From NCBI RefSeq assembly GCF_016587435.1, contig NZ_BNJJ01000030.1, forward strand, positions 24,330 through 88,329: 64,000 bases of DNA. The letters run 5' to 3'. This document shows, in pieces, positions 1 to 8,247 of the stretch. Positions within the stretch are counted from its first letter, which is position 1. Each line of letters opens with the position of its first letter. The DNA is from Dictyobacter formicarum (GTDB lineage Bacteria; Chloroflexota; Ktedonobacteria; Ktedonobacterales; Ktedonobacteraceae). Position numbers and translations under genes: made by a program. The notes under the pieces are model-generated. The model was not told the origin of the DNA. It was given only the letters and a program-made list of their open reading frames with translations, and did no database searches.

Positions 1-408
1 TTGCTGGCTTAAGCCATAGCCCATCGCCATTACCGTCGCGACCCCGCCATTGGCTCCGACCTGAGCCAGATCCCGTTGTGAACCCTTACTAAATTTATCG
101 GCGGCCGTACGCGCCTTATCAGCGGCCCGAAAGTGAGAGAAAAGACTGGAAGAGACAAAGAAAAAAATGAGGGAAAGTCCCCAGGCAAAGCCACCCAGTC
201 CAAAAATAGTGCTGCCGGTTACAACCGCGCCTGCCACCCCGCTACGGCTCAATGAGCGCCTCCGATAGGCTAGCCAGCCAATGTTGCTGCTTAACAGCAG
301 GCCAAAGGTCAGTCGTTGCCAGCTGACCTGTTTTTTATCGGCGCCAGACCGAGATCTGCCAGCCACAAACGTCATGATAGAAGAAAAAAATTTTCGCATA
401 TTCCGCAT
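1..408 (-). CDS. DUF92 family integral membrane protein (partial, C-terminus outside window)
   Basis: I translated 136 codons from ATG at 408 that stay open to the window edge. Stretches SLSRSGVAGA, GLGGFAWG, FFVSSSLFSHFR and GSQRDLAQVGANGG occur in the order expected of the DUF92 family, whose plant member VTE6 is a phytyl-phosphate kinase; the bacterial role is not settled. Hydrophobic segments lie at about residues 32-47 and 58-90. A GAGGT Shine-Dalgarno sits 7 nt before ATG 408; ATG 399 is an in-frame alternative. It lies 101 bp downstream of the RusA-like gene on the same strand. The family call is firm; the function is only inferred. Confidence 0.8.
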   Translation of the reverse strand, partial: MRNMRKFFSSIMTFVAGRSRSGADKKQVSWQRLTFGLLLSSNIGWLAYRRRSLSRSGVAGAVVTGSTIFGLGGFAWGLSLIFFFVSSSLFSHFRAADKARTAADKFSKGSQRDLAQVGANGGVATVMAMGYGLSQQ

Positions 409-509
409 ATATAGTACCTCATTGAAAATTGGAACCAGTTTTGTTACAGAAATCGAGTGTCATTGGTTTTATCTTAAAGAAGGCGTGGTACAAATACAAG
501 TATAGTTTT

Positions 510-971
510 TTAGCTCAGAAGGACATACTCTTTGTCAAATTGCCAGTCAGATATTGTCTCCAATTCGACAGCGAGGTGAGGATGGAGTGGGTCAATATGT
601 TTCATTAAATGGATATCTACCACGCGATTATCATTGAGCCCCAGTCCCTCACAGATGGCATCTTGCGTAATTTTGAGTCCGCCATCGAGATCTCTCCGTA
701 AAGGTGTAGTAAAGTAGCAATCTAGTTGGAGAGCTAAATGGCTTTGTTTGAATTGTTGGAGCAGGGTTTCCGAAAAATTTCCCTGTTGTTCAAGTTGGCG
801 GAGCACACTACGTACAGTGCGCTTAAAACGTCGGGCGGCCTGTGTACTGACACGATGCCCATTGACAGTGGCGTATTGTTCATTGATGCTAGGAGGGAGA
901 GGGAGGATAAGGCATATACGTGGAGGAGAGGTATAGACGGTTCCTCCCCATTCGGGTGTTTGCTCATACAT
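510..971 (-). CDS. RusA-like crossover junction endodeoxyribonuclease
   Basis: A 153-residue protein resembling the RusA family of Holliday-junction resolvases. The N-terminal part carries LPLPPSINEQYA, typical of the family start (P-x-S-x-N). The catalytic acidic residues are visible in DLDGG (about residues 94-98) and LNDNRV (about 112-117), followed by a lysine in LMKHID. Family members cleave four-way DNA junctions as dimers using metal bound by three aspartates. The start ATG at 971 has AGGAAC about 5 nt upstream. RusA proteins are often phage-borne, but no other phage gene is near, so this looks like a resident or domesticated copy. Confidence 0.72.
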   Translation of the reverse strand: MYEQTPEWGGTVYTSPPRICLILPLPPSINEQYATVNGHRVSTQAARRFKRTVRSVLRQLEQQGNFSETLLQQFKQSHLALQLDCYFTTPLRRDLDGGLKITQDAICEGLGLNDNRVVDIHLMKHIDPLHPHLAVELETISDWQFDKEYVLLS

Positions 972-1127
972 AAATAGTTCCTGCCTATATAGTACTTTTG
1001 GAATAAACGATACCGTGCGTATTGTATCATATCAGCATGTTTTATCTTGTAAATCATTATCGTTGTCAAGCTGGAAAAAGAGTGATACACTGCCAGGAAT
1101 GAGGCCTGACGAAAGCGAGGAGTAAAA

Positions 1128-2918
1128 GTGATCAAGTGTAACCGCTGTGGAAATATGACCCCTGCCGGCACAGTTTGTCAGGCATGTGGCGCACCACTCG
1201 CTGGCATGGTTGATAATGGACCAGTCCCAGGTATGGGTTTCCAGGACCAGCCAGAATTACCTGCTTGGCTAGAGTCGTTGCGTGCCGGTGAGCGTTCGGC
1301 AACGCCCCCTACTAATAACGTACCCAGTTTTTCCCCGTCTGATCTAATTGAAGAGGGGGCTTTCCCCAGCTGGATGCGTTCAGAACGTGGTGATGCACGT
1401 GATAACACGGCACCTAATCCGCCTGTTTCTGCTCATCCTACCCAGTTTTCAGATCAAGCAGCGGCAGGCGGAGATTTTCCGTCCCAGGGGATTACTGCGC
1501 AATCATTAATTGATGAAAAATCATTACCATCCTGGATGCAAGAAGGAACGCCATCTGGCACTCCTCCTCCATCGCCCGCACCAGGAGGTTTTTCTGCGTC
1601 CAGCCTGGTTCAACCAGATAATTTACCTGAATGGATGCGTACGCTGCAGCCGCCACCGGTTGCCCCTAAAGCAAATCCTACACCAGCCGCTCCTCAGCCG
1701 CAGGCGAGGCCAGTTGAATCACCAGCTTCTCCAGCGGTTGCACCAGGATTTTCGGCTCGTGATTTGGTCGACCAGCAGTCATTGCCGTCCTGGATGCAGC
1801 CACAAAATGAGCAGGGAGCGAAGACAGGTAGCCCAAATCCTGTGAATCAGAATCCTTCGGCCACTAATAGTGTCCAGAGTGGGTTTTCAGCATCTTCTTT
1901 ATTAGATGTGAATGCGTTGCCGTCATGGTTACGCGAAGGTGATCAGAACTCGGGTCAGCCGCCGCGCGCCAATAATCCAGTGGCTCCCGCGCCACAAGAG
2001 GCTAGCTGGTCAGCGCAACCACCAGCACAATCCGGCTGGAATCAGTCTCCATCTGGTTCTACCTGGCCGGCTGCTGCAGGGCAGACTCCATCCGGGATGC
2101 AAGCGCCCATGCAGACACCACCAGTCAATGCAATGTCTCAGCCAGAGGGTGGGTCATTATCGGCAGCTTCCTTTATTGATCCAAACTCGCTACCAGAATG
2201 GTTGCGCTCTTCTTCTGGTCAGCCAGCTAACACAGCGCAGCCGCAGGGCGCGGGGTCACGACCGGGAGGATATGGAGTGCCTCCACGGGCAGATAATATG
2301 CGCGTTCCGAGCAGGCCGCGTGGTGAGGTTAATCCAAGCGAGAGTAGCGAACTGGCTGCCAATGTATTTGCTTCAATGTTGGGCGTTGCCTCTGCGACCC
2401 CCAATTATCCAGCGCAGCAGCCAGTAGAGCAGCCCGGTCAACCTCAGGCTTATGGGCAAAATCCCTCGGGTGTGCAAAACCCTTATGGATCGCAAGGACA
2501 ATCTGGACAGGGCAACCCTTATAATCAACCAGGTCAGGCAAATAGCTATGCACCAATGGGCCAGCCGGAGATGTCGCAGAATAGTCTGAGTGGCATGCCA
2601 AATTCCGGGTTGATGCCTGATACACCAAGGGGGGCCAGTGGCGTATTCCCCCAGAACTATGATGCTGGCAATAGTCTGTCTGGTGCTTATGGTAATAGTT
2701 ATCCTGGTGGTAGCCAGGGACAGAATAATCCAGCCATGGGAGCCAACCCTTCAATGGGTGGTCAATCTGGTTTAAATGCTGGATCTCCCTATGCAGGCAA
2801 CTCTTATTCTATATCTGGATCACAGGCATCATCAGCCTCACCTGATAGTGCCAGTGAACAGAAAAGTAACAAAAAACGTGGATTGTTCGAGGCAATTCGC
2901 GAGTGGCTTTCTCGTTAG
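1128..2918 (+). CDS. Zinc-ribbon protein with repeated LPxW(M/L) motifs and Pro/Gln/Gly-rich linkers
   Basis: GTG start at 1128, with GCGAGGAG about 6 nt before it. Residues 4-23 form a CxxC...CxxC zinc ribbon (CNRCGNM, CQACGAP). A motif of about 17 residues recurs at roughly 68-84, 122-138, 154-171, 208-224, 253-269 and 344-361, e.g. FSASSLVQPDNLPEWMRT and FSARDLVDQQSLPSWMQP, with a shorter QPELPAWLES at 41-50. The linkers are disordered Pro/Gln/Ser, and residues 420-570 are Gly/Asn/Gln-rich. The protein ends in a basic-amphipathic tail (KKRGLFEAIREWLSR). It has no enzymatic domain. It lies 24 bp upstream of the MutL-family gene and is probably co-transcribed. A scaffold or adaptor role is an inference. 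Confidence 0.8.
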   Translation: MIKCNRCGNMTPAGTVCQACGAPLAGMVDNGPVPGMGFQDQPELPAWLESLRAGERSATPPTNNVPSFSPSDLIEEGAFPSWMRSERGDARDNTAPNPPVSAHPTQFSDQAAAGGDFPSQGITAQSLIDEKSLPSWMQEGTPSGTPPPSPAPGGFSASSLVQPDNLPEWMRTLQPPPVAPKANPTPAAPQPQARPVESPASPAVAPGFSARDLVDQQSLPSWMQPQNEQGAKTGSPNPVNQNPSATNSVQSGFSASSLLDVNALPSWLREGDQNSGQPPRANNPVAPAPQEASWSAQPPAQSGWNQSPSGSTWPAAAGQTPSGMQAPMQTPPVNAMSQPEGGSLSAASFIDPNSLPEWLRSSSGQPANTAQPQGAGSRPGGYGVPPRADNMRVPSRPRGEVNPSESSELAANVFASMLGVASATPNYPAQQPVEQPGQPQAYGQNPSGVQNPYGSQGQSGQGNPYNQPGQANSYAPMGQPEMSQNSLSGMPNSGLMPDTPRGASGVFPQNYDAGNSLSGAYGNSYPGGSQGQNNPAMGANPSMGGQSGLNAGSPYAGNSYSISGSQASSASPDSASEQKSNKKRGLFEAIREWLSR

Positions 2919-2942
2919 TCGGAGAGAAGAAGGATACCGGAA

Positions 2943-4808
2943 ATGTATACACAACCCTATCCAGAGGGTGGACAGGGTCCAGCGCAGGCGCAGAATTCAG
3001 TGAATCCCAATTCCTTGCTGATTGCTGATTGTGGGGCTGTTTTTACCAAGGTCTCACTTTTTGGCCTGGTTGAAGGTCAATATCGTTTGATGGCGCGTGG
3101 GGAGGCGCCATCGACGATTAAGCCCCCACTTGAAGACCTCTCTGAAGGTATTATTCAGGCCATCAATGTGATTGAATTTGTGACGGGCCGCAAATTGATA
3201 GAGGAGAAGCGTGTTATTTCTCCTGAGCAATCAACGGGGGATGGCGTTGATATTTTTATCGCGACGGTAAGTGCCGGGGATCCTCTGCGCGTAGCTACCC
3301 TGGGGGCGGTTTCCCCCGAATTAGCTAGTTTATCTGCACAGGCTGTTTCTGGCCTGTATGCCCAGGTGCAGGCGGTACCTTCTCCTTCGTACGTTGCCGC
3401 GACTACACCCGCAGCGGTGGGAGCAGCGGGGTCCGGTGTTGCCTGGACACAGGATCGTGTAGCCCAGGAATGGGAACGGCAACTGGGACGTTTGCGTGAA
3501 TTGCAGCCTCAGGCAACCTTAATTGTCGGAAGTGCTGATGGGCCGGCAGGTCCTTCTCCTTTGCAGGAAGCCTGTCAGCTGCTGATCAACTTTGCACGAG
3601 AAACCTCTCAACAAGGTGGCATGCTCGGCCCTGATGGGACGCCCAAACGCTATTCAGTCGTTTATGCTGGCGCTCCACAATATGTTGAGGCTGTACGCCG
3701 TATGCTGCAGAATGTAGCCGATGTCACGCGTGTAGAACCTTTAACCAACTCGGCCCAACTGGGTCCGGTGAGCGCGGCTATCGGTTCCCTGCATGAACAT
3801 GAAGGGCTGCAACAGATTCCTGGCTACGAGCGTGTACGCAACTGGTCCAGAGCTAATCCGGTCGCCTCTGCAACTTCTTTAAGTAGCCTGGTGCGTTTCC
3901 TGGCTCAGCATTATATGATGAACGTTACCGCTGTTGATGTCGGCGGTAGCACCACTGCTGTTATGCTGGCGGGTGAGCAAGGAGAGTTTATCCCCATGGT
4001 CAATACTGGTATCGGTGTTGGCCCGAATATTGGAGATATCCTGCAAAAAGTTGGCCTGCAGCGGATTACGCGCTGGCTGCCGTTTCTCATTTCAGAGGAT
4101 GAGGTGCGTCAATTTGTGCTCAACCACATGCTTCATCCTCAGTCCTTACCGACTGATGCACGTGAGCTGGCGTTGATGCAAGCATTTGCCCGTGAGGCTA
4201 TCGCACTTACTGTAGAGGCTGCCCGCAAGAGTAGTCGTCTGGAGTTACCGGATACGGATTTGATTCTGGCCACGGGTGGAGTTCTGTCACAAGCGCCAAA
4301 GTATGGCCAGGTTGCGATGATGTTGCTGGATGCGCTACAGCCACGTGGAGTGACCTCTCTGGTAGTAGATAGCACCATGTTGATCTCGCAGTTAGGAGCA
4401 GTAGCTACCGTTGCCCCAGTGATGGCTGTACAGGTTAATGAGAATGACGCGGTTTCGCATCGGCTTGGGACCTGTGTTATTCCCTTTGGGAATGTCCAGC
4501 AGGGCCAGCTGGCTGTGCGGGTTGGGGTAGAATATAGTAATGGCAGACAATTGAACGTTGATGTAATGGGTGGCACCATTGAGGTTATTCCCCTCCAGGT
4601 AAACGAGCAAGCTCTGCTGACACTGTTCCCTGCTCCAACGGTCGATGTTGGACTTGGACCTGGTGAGCGTGCTCGAGCCGCCGAAGAAATTGATGGTGGT
4701 CTGATCGGACTGATCATTGATGCGCGTGGTCGCCCACTGGTTCTGCCAGGCGACGACACCGAGCGCCAGGCGCGCCTGTTGCAATGGTCGCAAGTACTAG
4801 GGGCGTAA
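2943..4808 (+). CDS. MutL-family (GlmL-like) ASKHA ATPase
   Basis: A 621-residue protein of the glutamate mutase MutL/GlmL family. The first phosphate-binding strand of the actin-like fold is seen as LLIADCGAVFTKVSLFG (about residues 21-37), and the second as AVDVGGSTTAVMLAG (about 329-343). Known MutL proteins are thought to protect or reactivate the B12-dependent glutamate mutase, but no mutE or mutS gene lies in the window, so its client here is unknown. The start ATG follows GGAGAGAAGAAGGATACCGGAA. It sits between the zinc-ribbon gene and a gene of unknown function in what looks like a three-gene operon. Confidence 0.8.
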   Translation: MYTQPYPEGGQGPAQAQNSVNPNSLLIADCGAVFTKVSLFGLVEGQYRLMARGEAPSTIKPPLEDLSEGIIQAINVIEFVTGRKLIEEKRVISPEQSTGDGVDIFIATVSAGDPLRVATLGAVSPELASLSAQAVSGLYAQVQAVPSPSYVAATTPAAVGAAGSGVAWTQDRVAQEWERQLGRLRELQPQATLIVGSADGPAGPSPLQEACQLLINFARETSQQGGMLGPDGTPKRYSVVYAGAPQYVEAVRRMLQNVADVTRVEPLTNSAQLGPVSAAIGSLHEHEGLQQIPGYERVRNWSRANPVASATSLSSLVRFLAQHYMMNVTAVDVGGSTTAVMLAGEQGEFIPMVNTGIGVGPNIGDILQKVGLQRITRWLPFLISEDEVRQFVLNHMLHPQSLPTDARELALMQAFAREAIALTVEAARKSSRLELPDTDLILATGGVLSQAPKYGQVAMMLLDALQPRGVTSLVVDSTMLISQLGAVATVAPVMAVQVNENDAVSHRLGTCVIPFGNVQQGQLAVRVGVEYSNGRQLNVDVMGGTIEVIPLQVNEQALLTLFPAPTVDVGLGPGERARAAEEIDGGLIGLIIDARGRPLVLPGDDTERQARLLQWSQVLGA

Positions 4809-4832
4809 TTGGGAAGATCAAGATAATGGGAG

Positions 4833-5801
4833 GTGCCTGCCATGACCTATCCAGCAGGGTGGTCTGTTCTTCCACGACTAATCGTCAAACGAGAGCGTTG
4901 GCCTGGTGGGTATCGAGTGAAGGGCATCCCGTTAGTCTATCGTGGTCAGGAGGTTGTGCCTGATCAACCCGTACTACGTCTAACTACATCATCAGAAAAT
5001 ATTGATCAGGAAAGGCGTGCGAGAGGCACGCCTTCCTCCCCTGGTCTCTCTGATATTCCCGCAGGTTTGCATGGGCGCATAGTAGGCTTTACTGCACGTG
5101 GTGGGGTCGTTATCGAGAGCCATGCCGCTGTGATCCAGGGAACTCTTGGGGCGGGCAAGCAGGTGGCGGGAGTATTAACGATGTGGCAGCCCCATAATCA
5201 ATACTCTTATGTACAAACGATCCCCCCAGGCGCCATTTTGATTGTACCAGGACCACTAACCTTTGGCTTATTGCATCAAGCCCTGAACTCAGGCGTCGTT
5301 GGCGTGATCGCCAGCAGTATTGCTCTACGTGACCTGGAAGGCTTTCTGCGTGCCGACTATCTCCACCTGCTCAAGATTTCTGCCCTGGACCAGGCTCAAG
5401 AGCAGTTACCGCCGTTGACATTGATGCTGACCGAGGGCATCGGCCCCGCGATTATGCCAGTTCATACTATGAACCTCCTCACACATTATCAAGGCTCGAT
5501 TGGTTTACTTTCTGGCACTACTTCTCTGATCCATAACTTTTTCCCTGAGCTCGTTATCTCAATCCCGTTAATTGAGATAGATAAAGATTGGCAGGCCGTT
5601 CAGCCTGATAGCACTCTGGCATTAGGAGCGCACGTGCGCGTGTGTGGGGGGCAACGCAATGGTGCGGTGGGTATTATCGACTACTTCTACTCCTATGAAC
5701 AAACTTTTGCTTCTGGCCTGCGCGCCCGAGCTGTACGACTGCGGCTCGACGACGGCTCATTCTATACTGTGCCACTTACCTTGATTGAGCGCATCAGCTA
5801 G
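4833..5801 (+). CDS. Conserved hypothetical protein following the MutL-family gene
   Basis: A 322-residue protein I do not recognise by family. It starts 24 bp after the MutL-family gene; ATG 4833 is not preceded by a strong ribosome site, and ATG 4842 is an in-frame alternative with GGGAGGTGCCTGCC before it. The N-terminal part (LIVKRERWPGGYRVKGIPL...) is beta-rich. Several glycine turns (GLHGRIVGFTARGGVVI, GALGAGKQVAGVL) suggest small beta barrels. The C-terminus (GAHVRVCGGQRNGAVGIIDYF) looks like a KOW or SH3-like strand set. There is no signal peptide or clear membrane span. Function is unknown; context links it to the MutL-family protein. Confidence 0.65.
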   Translation: MPAMTYPAGWSVLPRLIVKRERWPGGYRVKGIPLVYRGQEVVPDQPVLRLTTSSENIDQERRARGTPSSPGLSDIPAGLHGRIVGFTARGGVVIESHAAVIQGTLGAGKQVAGVLTMWQPHNQYSYVQTIPPGAILIVPGPLTFGLLHQALNSGVVGVIASSIALRDLEGFLRADYLHLLKISALDQAQEQLPPLTLMLTEGIGPAIMPVHTMNLLTHYQGSIGLLSGTTSLIHNFFPELVISIPLIEIDKDWQAVQPDSTLALGAHVRVCGGQRNGAVGIIDYFYSYEQTFASGLRARAVRLRLDDGSFYTVPLTLIERIS

Positions 5802-5922
5802 CATACCTGCCGGCCGGCAAAAGCACGAGAAACTGACACGATTCGCCGCAACGTCACCCGAAAAATTTCGCAGGTGACTGGCTGGCTTTGCAATTTGCGC
5901 TTGCCTATAATGAACACCAGGG

Positions 5923-5975
5923 TTATCCACATTCACATAAGGTTATCCACATATTGCATAAGAATATGTGGATAA
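5923..5975. promoter_or_regulatory. Three perfect DnaA-box consensus sites
   Basis: TTATCCACA occurs at 5923-5931 and 5943-5951, and its reverse complement TGTGGATAA at 5967-5975. All three match the classical DnaA-box consensus exactly. The second and third form the arms of the hairpin annotated next. No dnaA, dnaN or AT-rich unwinding array is adjacent, so an origin is unlikely; DnaA titration or regulation, or a chance effect of the palindrome, remain possible. Confidence 0.55.
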
Positions 5976-5988
5976 CCTTTTGGTTTTT
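5941..5988 (+). terminator. Rho-independent terminator of the zinc-ribbon/MutL operon
   Basis: Perfect 15-bp stem (5941-5955 with 5963-5977), a 7-nt loop, then TTTTGGTTTTTTA. It lies between convergent gene ends. A second AT-rich inverted repeat (5988-5997 with 6005-6014) directly abuts the gpmI stop codon. Confidence 0.8.
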
Positions 5989-6015
5989 TAATGTATTGTT
6001 AAATAATACATTAAG

Positions 6016-7602
6016 CTAAGGTAAAATGAGCGAGCGGCCCTGCATATCTTTTGGTTGGGGAATATTCATAACCTGTAAGATAGTAGGGGAGACATCGGCC
6101 AGGATACCATCGTTGCGTAACTTTGCTCTGGCGAAGCGGGGAGCGACAAAATAGAGAGGTACTGGAAATGTTGTGTGAGCAGTAAAGGGTTTACCAGTAT
6201 CATACTCGATCAACTGTTCTGCATTCCCATGATCCGCAGTAATCAGGGCGCTACCACCTGCGGCCAGCGTCGCTTCGACGACACGACCAACGCCTTTATC
6301 CACAGCCTCGGCGGCCTTAATCGTTGCTTCAATAACGCCCGTATGGCCGACCATATCCGCGTTGGCATAATTCATAATAATGAGATCGTACTGACCACTG
6401 CGAATGCGCTCGACGGCGGCATCCGTGATGCCTGCAGCGCTCATCTCGGGCTGAAGATCGTAGGTCGGAACCTTGGGAGAAGGAACCAGGATACGATCCT
6501 CTCCCTTGAATGGTACTTCACGGCGTCCATTGATAAAGAAGGTCACGTGAGCATATTTCTCGGTTTCGGCCGTATGGAACTGAGCCATGCCTTGTTCGGC
6601 AATCACACGTGCCAGTGGCATTTCCACTTCATCGGCACGATAGGCTACTTCCGCGTCCAACCCCTCTTCATACTGAGTCATCATCACATAAGTCAGATCT
6701 GCCAGACGGGGACCGCGATCAAACTTGCCCTCGGCCTGTGGTGGTAGCTCTTCCATCACAAAAGCTTTGGTTAACTGGCGGGCGCGATCGGGGCGGAAAT
6801 TATAATGAATGACTGCATCACCAGCTTGCACAGTCGCGACCGGATGGCCCTCTTCCATAATGACGGTCGGTAAAATGAACTCGTCGGTTACTTTGGCGTC
6901 ATAAGACTGCTGAATGGCTGCCAGCGCCGAACTGGCGTGTTGGGTAGCTTCACCCTTTGTCATGGCCCAATAAGTGGCTCCTGTGCGCTCCCAGCGGTTA
7001 TCTCGATCCATTGCATAATAGCGTCCAGTCACGGTCGCTACTTTAGCGGGATGATCGCCACCAATTTCCCTGGCCCGGGCTTCCAGACGCTGCATAAATT
7101 CCAGGCCTCCCGTGGGAGAGGTATCGCGGCCATCGGTAAAGGCGTGGATATAGACGCGCTCGATATCATGCATAGCAGCCAGGCGCAGCAGAGCCTCCAG
7201 GTGCGTCTCATGGGCATGAACGCCACCATCGCCAAGCAGGCCACAAATATGTAATTGAGATTGATTTTTTTTGACATGCTTGACTGCTTCAAGGAAAGCG
7301 GGATTCTGAAAAAAGCTCCCATCCTGAATGGACTCGCTGACGCGTGTATAGTCCTGGAGAACACGCTTGCCTGCACCAATATTCTGGTGTCCCACTTCTG
7401 AATTGCCCATCTGACCATCGGGCAAGCCGACCGCTGCCCCAGAAGTCTTAACAGCAGTATGCGGCCATTCGCGTGCGATTTTATCAATATTAGGCGTGTG
7501 TGCCAGTGCAATGGCGTTGCCTTCTTTGCGTGGATTGATGCCCCATCCATCCATAATGATCAAAACAAAAGGGTGTTTGCGATCCGAGGGTGTCATGCTC
7601 AT
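6016..7602 (-). CDS. gpmI: 2,3-bisphosphoglycerate-independent phosphoglycerate mutase
   Basis: Glycolysis/gluconeogenesis enzyme interconverting 3- and 2-phosphoglycerate through a phosphoserine intermediate with two Mn ions. The 528 residues fit the family's usual 510-550. The alkaline-phosphatase-like metal site begins with VLIIMDGWGIN (Asp18), and the catalytic serine is Ser68 in GQMGNSEVGHQNIGAGK. Other family blocks seen are HAFTDGRDT, FRPDRARQL, NYANADMVGHTG and ALITADHGNAEQ. It is a single gene facing away from the small membrane protein gene. The start ATG 7602 has GGAG 11 nt upstream; ATG 7596 is possible. Confidence 0.97.
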   Translation of the reverse strand: MSMTPSDRKHPFVLIIMDGWGINPRKEGNAIALAHTPNIDKIAREWPHTAVKTSGAAVGLPDGQMGNSEVGHQNIGAGKRVLQDYTRVSESIQDGSFFQNPAFLEAVKHVKKNQSQLHICGLLGDGGVHAHETHLEALLRLAAMHDIERVYIHAFTDGRDTSPTGGLEFMQRLEARAREIGGDHPAKVATVTGRYYAMDRDNRWERTGATYWAMTKGEATQHASSALAAIQQSYDAKVTDEFILPTVIMEEGHPVATVQAGDAVIHYNFRPDRARQLTKAFVMEELPPQAEGKFDRGPRLADLTYVMMTQYEEGLDAEVAYRADEVEMPLARVIAEQGMAQFHTAETEKYAHVTFFINGRREVPFKGEDRILVPSPKVPTYDLQPEMSAAGITDAAVERIRSGQYDLIIMNYANADMVGHTGVIEATIKAAEAVDKGVGRVVEATLAAGGSALITADHGNAEQLIEYDTGKPFTAHTTFPVPLYFVAPRFARAKLRNDGILADVSPTILQVMNIPQPKDMQGRSLILP

Positions 7603-7835
7603 GTAATTTTATACTCCACGATGATATAGGATCAAACGATGGTTTATTTTTTTATTGTAGCATGCACTGGACTGTAAGCATAGCGTCCTCCTGCCCCTCC
7701 TGCTTAAGCATTGCAATGCCTCGCCGGTACAATTGTTGTGTATCTATTACACTGTTTTCCTCGTGTACTTGAGTATAGTAAGCGTAACAAGTTAATGACC
7801 TTTAAATGCTGGTCTCCCGCGAAAGGAGTGATCTG

Positions 7836-8090
7836 ATGATTGCTAATTTGCTGAATATATTTATTGGCGTAATCGTGGTCCTTTTTATCATCGCTATTGT
7901 TGTGATCGGGGTTTCCATGTACCGCTCACGTAATGCCGGAAAAAAGGTGGTCTCCAGCGTTGATCCTATACCAGATACAACGAGACGCAACGAGACAACG
8001 AGAGTGGATCAAGATACCACAACCCGCTCGGACGTTAATCGTAATTACAGTGAGACCACAGCCAGCGATGAGCTGAATAGCCAGCGTTAA
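7836..8090 (+). CDS. Small single-span membrane protein
   Basis: An 84-residue protein, starting at ATG 7836, which has AAAGGAG 7 nt upstream; the in-frame ATG at 7806 lacks such a site. Residues 2-29 form one strong transmembrane helix (LLNIFIGVIVVLFIIAIVVI), followed by basic YRSRNAGKK, consistent with an outward N-terminus and a cytoplasmic tail. The tail is Thr/Arg/Asp-rich and probably disordered. No family is recognised. It lies 157 bp before the Gly-rich secreted protein gene on the same strand. Confidence 0.6.
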   Translation: MIANLLNIFIGVIVVLFIIAIVVIGVSMYRSRNAGKKVVSSVDPIPDTTRRNETTRVDQDTTTRSDVNRNYSETTASDELNSQR

Positions 8091-8247
8091 GCCGAATTCC
8101 CTCGTGGCTGTGATTTGATGGAATGGCTGTATATGCGTTCAAACAAACGTATAGCTTTCGAAGCAATGGTTGTACTTGAAGCCGTTTATAAAGGCGTGTC
8201 ATTCAGGTTTTCCATGTTTCAGAGAAGTTGCCGACGGAAGGAATATT

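Noticed and set aside
4139..4843. 234-codon minus-strand frame inside the MutL-family gene
   Set aside because: Ser/Thr/Arg-rich composition typical of an antisense frame; the plus-strand protein is clearly conserved.
5881..6015. Chromosome origin
   Set aside because: Three DnaA boxes are present, but there is no dnaA/dnaN neighbourhood, no long AT-rich unwinding element and no further box cluster.
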